A DNA stretch of 64,000 nucleotides, from assembly GCF_004919685.1 (NCBI RefSeq), contig NZ_SMYZ01000048.1:1-64000 (forward strand), given 5' to 3'. The notes under the pieces were generated by a model. It was not told where the DNA came from, made no database searches, and worked only from the letters and a program-made list of their open reading frames with translations. Made by a program: the position numbers and the translations under genes. Of the stretch, positions 52,012-61,518 are shown piece by piece; position 1 is the first letter of the stretch; every line of letters begins with the position of its first letter. The stretch is from Mesorhizobium norvegicum (GTDB taxonomy: Bacteria; Pseudomonadota; Alphaproteobacteria; Rhizobiales; Rhizobiaceae).

Positions 52012-53577
52012 ATGCACGTGCTGGATAAAACGCAGATGGAGCGGCTCGAGGCAAAAGCGGTCAACTCCGCCAAGACACGACAGCCGCTCTATGCTCCGCG
52101 CAAGAAAATCTTCCCTAAACGCGCCTCGGGCAGCTTTCGCCGCTTCAAATGGCTGGTGATGGCGATCACGCTGGGCATCTATTATCTGATGCCCTGGTTG
52201 CGCTGGGATCGAGGTCCGTTTGCTCCTGATCAGGCAGTGCTGATCGATCTTGCCAACCGCCGTTTCTACGTCTTCTTCATCGAGATCTGGCCCCAGGAAT
52301 TCTACTACGTGGCCGGCCTCCTTGTCATGGCCGGCGTCGGTCTTTTCCTGATCACGTCGACTGTCGGCCGTGCCTGGTGCGGCTATGCATGCCCACAGAC
52401 CGTGTGGGTCGATCTGTTTCTGGTCGTCGAGCGCGCCATCGAGGGTGACCGCAATGCTCGTATCAAGCTCGATGCCGGCCCCTGGACAGCCCGCAAGCTC
52501 GTGCTGCGGGTATCGAAGCACGCCATCTGGTTGGTCATAGGTGCGGCGACGGGCGGCGCCTGGATCTTCTATTTCGCCGACGCGCCGACGCTGGTTGGCG
52601 AGCTCTTCACCGGCACAGCGGCACCTGTCGCCTACATCACCGTCGCCGTGCTGACGGCCACGACCTATACGTTCGGCGGGCTGATGCGTGAGCAGGTCTG
52701 CACCTATATGTGCCCATGGCCGCGCATCCAGGCGGCCATGCTCGACGAAAGTTCGCTCACCGTCACCTACAATGACTGGCGCGGCGAACCGCGTTCACGT
52801 CACGCCAAGAAGGTGCTTGCCGCAGGGCAGCCCGTTGGCGACTGCGTCGACTGCAATGCCTGTGTCGCCGTCTGTCCGATGGGGATCGACATTCGCGATG
52901 GCCAGCAGCTCGAATGCATCACCTGCGCGCTTTGTATCGACGCCTGCGACGGCGTCATGGACAAGCTCGGCAAGGAGCGCGGGCTGATCTCCTACGCGAC
53001 GCTGTCCGACTACAATGCCAACATGATGCTGGCGACCGCGGGCGGCGCCAGTTCGGTCAGTCCGTCGCTGGTCAGAACAGCTGATGGCCCGTTCTCCGAT
53101 AAGGTTTCGCATTTCCATATCCGCAAGATCTTTCGGCCGCGCACCTACGTCTACATGGGCATGTGGTCGCTGATCGGCTTGGGCCTGCTCTATTCGCTGC
53201 TGACGCGCGACCGACTCGAGATCAACGTCCTGCACGACCGCAATCCGCAATTCGTGACCCTGTCCGACGCCTCGATCCGCAACGGTTACACCGTCAAGCT
53301 GCTTAACATGATCCCCGAGCCAAGGACGATCGTCGTCACGATGCAGGGCTTGCAGGGAGCCGAAATGAGCGTCGTCGGCAGTGATCTGCCGGCAGCTCGC
53401 TTCTTCGCCATCGCGGTCGAACCCGACCGGCTGAACATGCTGAAGGTCTTCGTGCGCCAGCCAGCGGATGAGGTTCGGCACGCTGCACAAACCTTCAAGT
53501 TCCGCGTCGAGGACAGAGCGAGCTTCGAATCGGACGAATACACCGCCACCTTCAACGCCCCGGAGATCGCCAGATGA
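52012..53577 (+). CDS. fixG: FixG (CcoG), polyferredoxin-like oxidase assembly protein
   Basis: A membrane iron-sulfur protein, thought to reduce copper for insertion into the cbb3 oxidase. The 521-residue product has several membrane helices with RAWCGYACPQTVW and VCTYMCPWPR, then two ferredoxin-type clusters, CVDCNACVAVCP and CITCALCIDACD, and a C-terminal immunoglobulin-like periplasmic domain (from about residue 400). ATG 52012 is preferred; GTG 52006 is two codons upstream in the same frame and cannot be ruled out. Its stop overlaps fixH by four bases. Confidence 0.94.
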   Translation: MHVLDKTQMERLEAKAVNSAKTRQPLYAPRKKIFPKRASGSFRRFKWLVMAITLGIYYLMPWLRWDRGPFAPDQAVLIDLANRRFYVFFIEIWPQEFYYVAGLLVMAGVGLFLITSTVGRAWCGYACPQTVWVDLFLVVERAIEGDRNARIKLDAGPWTARKLVLRVSKHAIWLVIGAATGGAWIFYFADAPTLVGELFTGTAAPVAYITVAVLTATTYTFGGLMREQVCTYMCPWPRIQAAMLDESSLTVTYNDWRGEPRSRHAKKVLAAGQPVGDCVDCNACVAVCPMGIDIRDGQQLECITCALCIDACDGVMDKLGKERGLISYATLSDYNANMMLATAGGASSVSPSLVRTADGPFSDKVSHFHIRKIFRPRTYVYMGMWSLIGLGLLYSLLTRDRLEINVLHDRNPQFVTLSDASIRNGYTVKLLNMIPEPRTIVVTMQGLQGAEMSVVGSDLPAARFFAIAVEPDRLNMLKVFVRQPADEVRHAAQTFKFRVEDRASFESDEYTATFNAPEIAR

Positions 53578-54071
53578 GCACCAATACGCAAAAGACGCGT
53601 GAGTTCACCGGCAGGCACATGCTGCTCACCATTCTCGGCTTTTTCGGCGTGATCATCGCGGTCAATCTCACGATGGCGACACTCGCCAGCACGACCTGGA
53701 CCGGCCTTGTCGTCGAGAACACCTATGTGGCCAGCCAGCAATTCAACCGAAAGGCCGAGGAAGGGCGCGCGCAGGCGGCACTCGGCTGGACCGGCAAACT
53801 GACGATCGCTCGGGGTGAGGTCCGCTACAGCTTGAGCGATACCACCGGCAAGCCGGTCCCCTTGCATGGCGTCAAGGTGCTGTTTCGCCATCCCGCATAC
53901 GAGAAAGAGGACAAGTCCGTTACGCTCGCCCTCGCCTTCGGCGAGGAATTCGCGGCGCGGCACATGCCGAAGGACGGCGTCTGGATCGTCGAAGTCGACG
54001 CCGATGCCGGCCTGGCGCAACCCTATCGCGACGTCCGCAGGATCATGATTTCGCAAGGAGCGCTGCAATGA
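53574..54071 (+). CDS. fixH: FixH, oxidase assembly / copper-transport accessory protein
   Basis: A 165-residue protein anchored by one N-terminal helix (HMLLTILGFFGVIIAVNLTMA) with a periplasmic domain. The segment NTYVASQQFNRKAEEGRAQAALGW is the FixH signature. It works with FixI in supplying copper to FixN. Start and stop overlap fixG and fixI (ATGA), so translation is coupled. Confidence 0.94.
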   Translation: MSTNTQKTREFTGRHMLLTILGFFGVIIAVNLTMATLASTTWTGLVVENTYVASQQFNRKAEEGRAQAALGWTGKLTIARGEVRYSLSDTTGKPVPLHGVKVLFRHPAYEKEDKSVTLALAFGEEFAARHMPKDGVWIVEVDADAGLAQPYRDVRRIMISQGALQ

Positions 54072-56359
54072 GCTGCTGTGCACCCGGCGCGGAACAGGCA
54101 ATGGATCTGACCGGTACCACATCGGTCCTGCCATCTGGCCAGGAGATCAGGTTGGCGAGCCGCTTGGTTGGCGATGGTCTTCGCCAGACCGACCTTTCAG
54201 TACCGACGGTTCATTGCGCAGCCTGCATCCAGGCGATCGAGACGGCGCTGGCAAAGCTCGACAATGTCGAAGACGCGCGTGTCAACTTGTCGACCAAGCG
54301 CGTCGCGATCCGGTGGCGAGGCGACGAGGTGCCGCCCTTCGTCGCTGCGCTGAGACGACTGGGCTACGAGGCGCATCTGTTCGCCGCCGAGATCGATGAA
54401 AAAGACAAGACGCTTGCCGAGCTGATCCGCGCGGTCGCGGTCGCCGGCTTCGCCGCCGGCAACATCATGCTGCTTTCGGTCTCGGTCTGGTCCGGCGCCG
54501 AAGGTGCTACCCGCGACCTGTTTCACTGGGTCTCTGCATTGATCGCCATCCCGGCGCTCACCTTTGCCGGCGGCATCTTCTTCCGCTCGGCCTGGAATGC
54601 ACTGCGCCACGGCCGCATGAACATGGACGTGCCGATCGCGGTTGGGGTGTCGCTCGCTTATGCCATGAGCCTCTACGAGACGATCAATCATGGCGATCAC
54701 GCCTATTTCGACGCCTCGGTTTCGTTGCTGTTTTTCCTGTTGATCGGCCGCACCCTGGATCACGTCATGCGCGAACGGGCACGGACCGCCGTGAAAGGCC
54801 TGTCCCAGTTGGCCGGACGTGGCGCCATGGTGCTGCGCGGCGATGGCGCGCGCGACTACCTGCCGGTTGGCGAGATCGAACCGGGCATGCACCTTCTGGT
54901 CGCCGCAGGCGAAAGGGTCCCTGTCGACGGCCGGATCATTCGGGGCGCGTCGGATCTCGACTGCTCGCTGGTTTCTGGCGAGAGCACACCAAAAACCGTG
55001 ACGTCCGGGCAACAGGTTCAGGCCGGCACGCTCAACCTTACCGGCCCCCTGACCATCGAAGCGACCGCTGCGGCAAAGGACTCCTTCCTGGCGGAAATGG
55101 TCCGGCTGATGGAAGCCGCCGAAGGTGGTCGTGCGCACTATCGGCGGATCGCCGACCGTGTCTCGGCGCTCTATGCGCCGGTGGTCCATCTCACCGCCTT
55201 CGTGACGTTCCTTGGCTGGATGGCGGTGACCGGCGACTGGCACCGGGCAGTGACGATCGCGATCGCCGTTCTCATCATCACATGCCCGTGCGCGCTCGGC
55301 CTCGCCGTGCCGATCGTGCAGGTGGTGGCGGCGCGGCGCCTGTTCGAAAACGGCATCATGGTCAAGGACGGTTCGGCCATGGAACGCCTGGCCGCGATTG
55401 ATACGGCGGTGTTCGACAAGACCGGCACACTGACGCTCGGACAGCCCAGGCTGGTCAACGCGTCGACCATCGATCCGGTGATGCTGGCGATCGCAGCCGA
55501 CATGGCGGCGCACTCCCGTCACCCGTTCTCGAAGGCCATCGCCGCATTCGCGGGTTTTGCCGGCCAGCCAAAGCTGGAAGCCGTCAGCGAGCACCCGGGT
55601 CTCGGCATCGAAGCCACGACCGCGGACAGCACCTGGCGTCTTGGCCGTCGCGGCTGGGCCGGATGGAAAGCCCGGACCGGTGGCGAAGGCAAGTATGGCG
55701 GCTATGGCGGGACGGTGCTTTCGAAGAATGGGAGGATCGTCGCCTCCTTCACGTTCGAGGACGCTACGCGCGCCGACGCCAAGGCGGCGGTCGGACAATT
55801 GAAGGATGCCGGCGTGTCGGTCGAAATGCTGTCGGGCGATACCCCGGACGCTTGTGGCGATGTCGCAAGAATATTGGGCATCGACCGTTTTGTTTCGGCG
55901 CTGCTGCCGTCCGATAAGGCTGAGCGGATCGAAGTGCTGACCAAGGCCGGCCACAAGGTCCTGATGGTGGGCGACGGGCTCAACGACACGCCAGCGCTGG
56001 GCGCGGCGCACGTCTCGATCGCTCCAGCCACCGCCGCCGATATCGGCCGCAACGCCGCCGATTTCGTGTTCCTGCGTGAAAGCCTTTCGGCAGTACCCCT
56101 TGCGCTGGACGTCTCGCGGAAGGCAGGGCGGCTGATCCGCCAGAACATAGCCATCGCGATCATCTACAACGCTGTTGCCGTGCCGATCGCCATTCTGGGG
56201 CATGTCACGCCGTTGATCGCCGCGATCGCGATGTCGGCCTCATCACTGCTTGTCATTGGTAATGCATCGAGGCTGCAAAGTTTTGTGCCAGACGAGCCAA
56301 GGAGAACTGCTCCGCCAGACAGGCGCCCCCACACTGGCACATTGGCGCAACCCTCATGA
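54068..56359 (+). CDS. fixI: FixI (CcoI), copper P-type ATPase
   Basis: Moves Cu(I) for cbb3 oxidase assembly. The 763 residues run: N-terminal heavy-metal domain with HCAACIQAIE, eight membrane helices, TGE-type loop (SGESTPKTV), transmembrane CPC metal site in ITCPCALGLAVP, phospho-acceptor DKTGTLT, HP motif in HSRHPFSKAI, and hinge GDGLNDTPALGAA. All P1B-ATPase landmarks are intact. The fixS start overlaps its stop. Confidence 0.95.
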   Translation: MSCCAPGAEQAMDLTGTTSVLPSGQEIRLASRLVGDGLRQTDLSVPTVHCAACIQAIETALAKLDNVEDARVNLSTKRVAIRWRGDEVPPFVAALRRLGYEAHLFAAEIDEKDKTLAELIRAVAVAGFAAGNIMLLSVSVWSGAEGATRDLFHWVSALIAIPALTFAGGIFFRSAWNALRHGRMNMDVPIAVGVSLAYAMSLYETINHGDHAYFDASVSLLFFLLIGRTLDHVMRERARTAVKGLSQLAGRGAMVLRGDGARDYLPVGEIEPGMHLLVAAGERVPVDGRIIRGASDLDCSLVSGESTPKTVTSGQQVQAGTLNLTGPLTIEATAAAKDSFLAEMVRLMEAAEGGRAHYRRIADRVSALYAPVVHLTAFVTFLGWMAVTGDWHRAVTIAIAVLIITCPCALGLAVPIVQVVAARRLFENGIMVKDGSAMERLAAIDTAVFDKTGTLTLGQPRLVNASTIDPVMLAIAADMAAHSRHPFSKAIAAFAGFAGQPKLEAVSEHPGLGIEATTADSTWRLGRRGWAGWKARTGGEGKYGGYGGTVLSKNGRIVASFTFEDATRADAKAAVGQLKDAGVSVEMLSGDTPDACGDVARILGIDRFVSALLPSDKAERIEVLTKAGHKVLMVGDGLNDTPALGAAHVSIAPATAADIGRNAADFVFLRESLSAVPLALDVSRKAGRLIRQNIAIAIIYNAVAVPIAILGHVTPLIAAIAMSASSLLVIGNASRLQSFVPDEPRRTAPPDRRPHTGTLAQPS

Positions 56360-56511
56360 CAATCCTGGTTTATCTCATACCTGTTGCTCTGTTGGCGGGC
56401 GGGCTTGGACTGTCTGGCTTCCTGTGGGCCTTGAGGTCTGGTCAATACGAGGATCTCGACGGAGCGGCCGAGCGTATCCTCATTGACCGGAACGAGCGGC
56501 CGGAACGCTGA
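56356..56511 (+). CDS. fixS: FixS (CcoS), small oxidase maturation protein
   Basis: A 51-residue single-helix membrane protein (LVYLIPVALLAGGLGLSGFLWALRSG region) followed by the family's acidic GQYEDLDGAAERIL. It is needed to load cofactors into FixN. ATG 56356 overlaps the fixI TGA. Only 9 bases separate its stop from the truncated idi copy, so the downstream flank has been rearranged. Confidence 0.93.
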   Translation: MTILVYLIPVALLAGGLGLSGFLWALRSGQYEDLDGAAERILIDRNERPER

Positions 56512-56520
56512 TTCAAGCCG

Positions 56521-56786
56521 CGTGCAGACGGTTACGTCGGGCACTGCCAACTGTGAAGCTGATCGCGTCGGGCGGAATCCGCGACGGCGTCGATGTGGCC
56601 AAGGCCATCCGCCTGGGCGCGGACATCGCCGGGCAGGCGGCCGGCGTGCCGCGCGCGGCGACGGTGTCCACCGAGGCGGTTGTCGCGCATTTCGAGATCG
56701 TCATCCGCCAGTTGGCCGTCGCCTGCTTCTGCACCGGCTCGGCTGATCTGGCGGCGTTGCGTCAGGCGCGCTTGTTGCCCTCGGCG
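56521..56786 (+). pseudogene. Truncated copy of idi (3' end)
   Basis: This 266-base stretch matches bases 1330-1595 of the intact idi in the same orientation. By eye I count about six substitutions and one inserted T near the left end, which shifts the frame. It lacks the start, most of the active site, and the stop region, so it is a dead fragment. It starts 9 bases after fixS. Confidence 0.95.
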
Positions 56787-57045
56787 GCACTCAGAGGCGG
56801 AATCCGATCCGAGAAGATTTCGCTTTGTTTCCAAATAGTTGTGATTTGCGCAGCGGCAGCGCTAACCAACATAGGTACCAAAATATTTCTGCGGATTGTT
56901 TCGGTTCCCAATATCTATCCATCCTGCGCCCAATCGAACGGAGGTTTAAGCTTGCGGACCACGAACTCACCGAGCGCCCGAGCCGCGGCTGGACTCGCTG
57001 GAGTGACAAGGGCATCGGCAACACTATAGGCGCAGTTATGCAACG

Positions 57046-58233
57046 CTAAGTTTCCGGAAATAGCTTAGGAAACAGTTCGTCCAACGTGTCAACCGGGAAG
57101 CGTAGCGATACCGGTCCTTTCGGGGTATCGGACGCAAGCAGGCCAAGCTCGAGCACCTCGGTAAACACGCGGCGGGCCGTACGTTCCGGCAAGCCAGCGA
57201 TACGTGAGGCCTCACCGCGATCGAACTCGCCGCGCAGAAGCGCCTCCTCGAGCAGCCGGAAAGCTTCTGGCTTCAGGTCGTAGCGTTGAACGAACCGCTG
57301 CAGACGCCGGGCAAGTTGGTTCAAATCGAACAGGCTGGACATGAAACTGACCTGATCGATGCATACGCGTAGAAACCATAAGGTAAAATCCGCCAGCGCC
57401 CGCATAGAAAGATTACCGCGGCCGTCGCGATCGCCTTGGCGTGGCATGTCGGCGTGATCCATCATGCGTTTATAGTCGCCGCGGCTTTCCAGACCCCGCG
57501 CCAGGCCTCGGGAAATCGACCACAGCCCGTGCGCGGCGATTCCTGCCTCATGGGCCATGGCGTGACTCATCAAGCGGCTGACGCGTCCATTGCCGTCTGG
57601 GAAGGGATGAATGTAATTGAATCGATGATGCGCGGCCGGAATCGCCAATATCCTAGCCGCTTTGCCCGTACGTTGGAAGCGGTACCGGCTAGCGAAATGC
57701 TCCATGAACGCTTCGACGCGATCGCTTGACGGCGGCTGGTGGCGGCCGACAGTGACATCATGTTCGGGCTGTGATCGCCACCGACCCGGAACCATCAAGA
57801 ATTCTCTGTCTGCGCCGCGAATGCGCAACATCGCCTCATCGGCGTCACGGTAGAATTCCGCATGCAGCCAGCGCAAAAAATCAAGCGAAGCCGGTTCTGG
57901 GAGCTGACCCTCTGCGGCCAGGCGATCGATTTCCCCCTGCAGTCGAACATGGGCCGCGGCTTCCACCTGCAGGTTGCGTCGTTCCTGGTCTTTGTCGAAT
58001 TCGCCGGCGAGGGCGCGTTCGATGTCGCGGGGGCGCGTGTTGTGGCCCTCGATCAGGTTGCTGTAATAGGTGTTCATGATGCGCACGAGATCCGCCAGGT
58101 TCGCGGCCGTGCGCGGATGCAGCTTGGCGCCGAGAACCGCCGAGCTTGCTGACAGCTCAGCCAGCGCGTCGGAGATAGGCTCCGCAACGTCTTCCAGGCG
58201 CGCCGGCTCGATGCGCTGTACGGTCTCTTCCAT
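57046..58233 (-). CDS. Fic-domain protein, predicted AMP transferase
   Basis: Transfers AMP (or a similar group) to a hydroxyl of a target protein. The 395-residue product has an intact Fic motif HPFPDGNGRVSR with catalytic His209. An inhibitory-helix motif SNLIEG (fits S/T-x3-E-G) sits near residue 58, N-terminal to the Fic core, as in self-inhibited class II Fic proteins. A C-terminal winged-helix region (DRGEASRIAGLPERTARRVFTEV) follows, as in many stand-alone bacterial Fic proteins. No antitoxin gene is adjacent. The upstream 240 bases hold repeated TTGGCCGAT motifs, so self-regulation through the winged helix is possible. Confidence 0.92.
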   Translation of the reverse strand: MEETVQRIEPARLEDVAEPISDALAELSASSAVLGAKLHPRTAANLADLVRIMNTYYSNLIEGHNTRPRDIERALAGEFDKDQERRNLQVEAAAHVRLQGEIDRLAAEGQLPEPASLDFLRWLHAEFYRDADEAMLRIRGADREFLMVPGRWRSQPEHDVTVGRHQPPSSDRVEAFMEHFASRYRFQRTGKAARILAIPAAHHRFNYIHPFPDGNGRVSRLMSHAMAHEAGIAAHGLWSISRGLARGLESRGDYKRMMDHADMPRQGDRDGRGNLSMRALADFTLWFLRVCIDQVSFMSSLFDLNQLARRLQRFVQRYDLKPEAFRLLEEALLRGEFDRGEASRIAGLPERTARRVFTEVLELGLLASDTPKGPVSLRFPVDTLDELFPKLFPET

Positions 58234-58235
58234 GA

Positions 58236-58475
58236 TTGGCCGATGTTAGATCGCGCTAAGTACGTATATGTCAACAGAAATTTTAACTGAGCGCCCATAA
58301 CTGGCCGATCATTTGGCCGATGTTTAGCGCTACCTCAGCTTCACCGAGACGGTTGATCGACGACGCCAATGCCGATGCCGATGCCGATGATGGCCGATAT
58401 TCGCTATGCTTAGCGCATTGATAGCATGTACAAATTTGCGATCGGTAGGTCGATTTGGCCGATCGCTTGGCCGAA
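58236..58475. repeat. Array of six TTGGCCGAT-type motifs upstream of fic
   Basis: Copies at 58236-58244, 58301-58309 (C first), 58313-58321, 58390-58398 (A first), 58455-58463 and 58467-58475 (A last). Three are followed closely by TTAG plus CGC (GTTAGATCGCGC, GTTTAGCGC and CTTAGCGC). A short GATGCC tandem lies at about 58370-58390. The layout suggests operator or iteron sites. Confidence 0.6.
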
Positions 58476-58506
58476 CTTCGCCGGTCTCGCTGCGATCAGG
58501 AAAATA

Positions 58507-58803
58507 TCAGCGTCTCCAAATGATTCTCCAGAGATTGCGGAAGCACGCGACGCTGCGACCAGGCTGCGCCCCAGCCGACGCATAGAGGCGGTTGAGAGCG
58601 CCAAGATGCACCTGCTGGGTTCGACTGGAAGCGCGAGCGTGAGCCATTTCCACCCAGATCGTCGGCCAATAGCGCGGCCGGCGTGCTGGTCTGTCAGGAC
58701 CCAGGCAGCCAACGATGGAGGCAGCGATGGATTGCGGAGCTTCAAACACGGCATGCCTCGAAGGTAACTTCAAACTGCGACGAAAGACACACGGACGTTG
58801 CAA
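58507..58803 (-). other. Possible integrase-like scrap
   Basis: The minus frame holds WPTIWVEMAHARASSRTQQV followed by LGALNRLYASAGAQPG, loosely like the N-terminal part of a site-specific recombinase. No catalytic part is seen. Low confidence. Confidence 0.25.
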
Positions 58804-59375
58804 ATTTCCCCAACCAAGCGGTGTTTACGGGCCGCTACGCTCCTCTATTGAGGAGCTCCGCTTCGCGGCCCACAAACACCTAATTCAACGTTATCAATGG
58901 CATTGTGCAAGCAGTTTCCTTCCGGAAAAAAGGCAGCGAATGCGTCGACCAGACAGACGCCAAACTGCAACAGATTTGGACCTGCCTCTAAGTTCCATAA
59001 TATGCGTTATGCGACTTTTATCAGTAAAAGCTAATATATTTTAATATTTACAAGTATGCATTACGCTTGCTGAAAGTCTTATGAATAGCAATCGAGAGAC
59101 ATCCGATCAGTACTACGAAAGTAAGTCTTACTCTAAGCCTCAGTTTGACAGATCGACGTTAATTAACACCACCTCACCGTCTGATTCAAAACATGGTCGG
59201 GAGACTCTGACTTCTTCTGTCTGGGGCCAGGGTCCCTAGCCAGGCCATATCGGCCTTCGCTCGCCTCCCTCTCGACGCACTCACTTGTGCGGCATGCGAT
59301 AGACTCTCCCCAGGATTTCATAAGTACCGCGCCACCTTTCGACTCGCTCAGTGCGCCGACCCACGCTTCCGAATA
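58804..59375. other. AT-rich intergenic region, no gene
   Basis: Bases 59000-59160 are markedly AT-rich compared with the surrounding DNA. A perfect hairpin, CTTTTA and TAAAAG around TCAG, lies at 59015-59030. No open frame of note. Confidence 0.5.
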
Positions 59376-59550
59376 AGTGCGGCCTAATCGACATCGCGGC
59401 CGACAGCCGCCACTCGCGCCTCGATATCGCGTAGAACTCCTGCGCCCCGAGTGCGCGGCAAGCCTGCGTCCATCTTCGGACTGCCCAGTCTGGACTACCC
59501 CCGGACGCCCCTGCACGGAACGCGGCACGTTGAGGCGGCCCTTGACGCTT
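59376..59550 (-). pseudogene. Fragment of the NtaA/SnaA-type monooxygenase gene
   Basis: On the minus strand it reads VPRSVQGRPGVVQTGQSEDG then RRLAAHS, matching the intact monooxygenase at 62109-62217; after a deletion of about 40 bases it resumes as the counterpart of 62257-62315 (AQEFYRDIKARV region). It is inverted relative to the intact gene and broken. Confidence 0.85.
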
Positions 59551-59823
59551 AATTGCGGGCCGGCTTTGGTCGACGTCGTGCAGCTTGTCCTAGAAGCGCC
59601 CAGTCTGTCGTGGTCGCAAGAACCCGTTCCGCGCCGCGCGAGGCGCTACACATCACAATTACGTCGTTCATCGAAAGGCGAGCTTCGAAACGCCAAGCGG
59701 GGGAAAGGAATTTCACAAGTAGACGCAAATACGCAATTCCCTTTCTCTATAGATTTTGTAGAAATACTATTCTGTCCCCATGTCGCGACTGCGGCCCGCA
59801 TTCACCGAGAGGGACAGGACCGA

Positions 59824-60465
59824 ATGACCAGACCTGCAATCGTCGGATTTTCCGGCAGCTTCAGTTCTCCCTCCCGCACCCGCGCTTTGGTCAAAGAGAT
59901 CGTGAGGCGAATGGCGCAACAATATCATAGGAGCTTCGAGGTCATCGATATTGGCCAGTTCCTGCCTTCGCTGGGCGCCGCGCAACGCCTCTCCGATCTG
60001 GACACGAAGGCAAGGAGACTTATTGACCATCTCCTGCAAGCCGAAGCACTGGTCGTCGCAAACCCGGTCTACAAAGGCAGTTACGCTGGCCTCTTCAAGC
60101 ATTTGATCGATTTGCTGGAGCCCACCGCTTTCATAGGCAAGCCGGTACTGCTCGCCGCGACCGGCGGCGGAGACCGACACGCGTTGATCGTCGAGCATCA
60201 GCTGCGGCCGCTCTTCGGGTTCTTCGAGGCGCGAACGCTGGCGACAGGGATCTACGCTTCAGAACGCGACTTCGTCGACCAAACCTCCGTCTCGCCTACA
60301 TTGGCCGATCGGCTCGATCGTGCGATCGGGCAATTCGCGCCCTATCTGGCATCGCGAACTCGAGACGAGTTGGTTTCGGATTCCGACGCGCCTCGGGCGG
60401 ACATTGCTATCACCCGCGGCCAGTGGCGCTTCTCGAGCCGAGTTTCTAGCGCAAATCTGGGCTGA
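59824..60465 (+). CDS. NAD(P)H-dependent FMN reductase (SsuE/MsuE type)
   Basis: Supplies reduced FMN to the monooxygenase further down the operon. The 213 residues fit the flavodoxin-like reductase family: IVGFSGSFSSPSRTRALVKE is the phosphate-binding loop, ALVVANPVYKGSYAGLFKHLIDLL and LLAATGGGDRHALIVEHQLRPLFGFF are the classic SsuE/MsuE stretches. ATG 59824 begins right at the conserved N-terminus; the frame runs open from 59377 without similarity. First gene of the sulfur operon; 78 bases separate it from the dioxygenase. Confidence 0.9.
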   Translation: MTRPAIVGFSGSFSSPSRTRALVKEIVRRMAQQYHRSFEVIDIGQFLPSLGAAQRLSDLDTKARRLIDHLLQAEALVVANPVYKGSYAGLFKHLIDLLEPTAFIGKPVLLAATGGGDRHALIVEHQLRPLFGFFEARTLATGIYASERDFVDQTSVSPTLADRLDRAIGQFAPYLASRTRDELVSDSDAPRADIAITRGQWRFSSRVSSANLG

Positions 60466-60543
60466 CGCGCCTCCTCCAGCCCTGTCTGAATCTTCGAGGA
60501 ATCGTCAGCCGCAACCAAAAGCTCATTCGCCAGGAGATTAGCC

Positions 60544-61470
60544 ATGACTAAGCCTGCTTTCATTGACGCAACCATTCCGGAAGGCGATGTTGCTCCCCTT
60601 ACGGCACACGTCGGCGCAGAGATCAGCAACGTTCGTCTATCCGGGGATCTACCCCACACGGTTGTGGTGGCAATCAATAAGCTTCTGCTCCGCCACAAGG
60701 TCGTGTTCTTCCGCGGCCAGGAGCACCTGGACGATGCCGAGCAGGAGCGTTTCGCCCAGCGGCTCGGCGATTTGGTGCCGCATCCAACCCAGGGGTCAAT
60801 CGTCGGCACGGCCTCAATCCTCGAACTCGATTCAAGCCGCGGAGGCGGGCGTGCCGATCAGTGGCACACCGACGTCACGTTCGTCGACGCCTATCCAAAA
60901 TTCTCAGTCTTGCGCGGCGTGGTCATTCCTTCGGCCGGTGGCGACACGATCTGGTCGAATACCGCCGCCGCCTATGAGAGTTTGCCGCCAACGCTCAAGC
61001 GCCTCGCCGACGATCTTTGGGCGGTCCACAGCAACGCCTACGACTACGCGGCGGTGCGACCGCGGGCGACAGAGGCGGAAGCAAAACACTTCGATGAGGT
61101 GTTTACTTCAACGATTTACGAAACGGAACATCCGGTTGTGCGGGTTCATCCCGAGACCGGTGAGCGCACCCTCCTTCTCGGCAACTTCGTGCAGCGGTTC
61201 GTCGGCCTGTCCAGAAGCGACTTCCACCGAGTCTACGAGTTGTTCCAATCCTACGTTACCGCACCGGAGAATACCATTCGCTGGCGTTGGCAGCGGGGAG
61301 ATGTGGCGATCTGGGACAACCGCGCCACGCAGCATTACGCCGTCAACGACTACGGCGATCAGCGCCGTGTTGTCCACCGCGCCACGGTCGACGGCGACGT
61401 GCCAGTCGCGGTCGACGGACGTCGCAGCGTCTCGCGGACGAAGGCCGCCAAGCCAGCGAAGGCCGCCTGA
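60544..61470 (+). CDS. TauD/AtsK-type Fe(II)/2-oxoglutarate dioxygenase
   Basis: Releases sulfite or sulfate from an organic sulfur compound (taurine, alkyl sulfate or similar). The 308 residues have the iron triad His108-x-Asp110 (QWHTDVTF) and His278 (VVHRATV), the 2-oxoglutarate Arg just after it, and NTAAAYESLPP with the usual loop after the sheet. The N-terminal AEISNVRLSGDL and VVFFRGQ fit TauD. Which substrate cannot be said. A CAGGAG ribosome site precedes ATG 60544. The monooxygenase follows after about 48 bases. Confidence 0.9.
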   Translation: MTKPAFIDATIPEGDVAPLTAHVGAEISNVRLSGDLPHTVVVAINKLLLRHKVVFFRGQEHLDDAEQERFAQRLGDLVPHPTQGSIVGTASILELDSSRGGGRADQWHTDVTFVDAYPKFSVLRGVVIPSAGGDTIWSNTAAAYESLPPTLKRLADDLWAVHSNAYDYAAVRPRATEAEAKHFDEVFTSTIYETEHPVVRVHPETGERTLLLGNFVQRFVGLSRSDFHRVYELFQSYVTAPENTIRWRWQRGDVAIWDNRATQHYAVNDYGDQRRVVHRATVDGDVPVAVDGRRSVSRTKAAKPAKAA

Positions 61471-61518
61471 ACACCAGGGGGCATGTCTTCAACTGATGCG
61501 ACAAGAGGGAATTTGACA

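Noticed and set aside
54197..56203. 668-residue minus-strand frame opposite fixI
   Set aside because: Shadow of fixI; composition is Arg/His/Asp-heavy with no domain.
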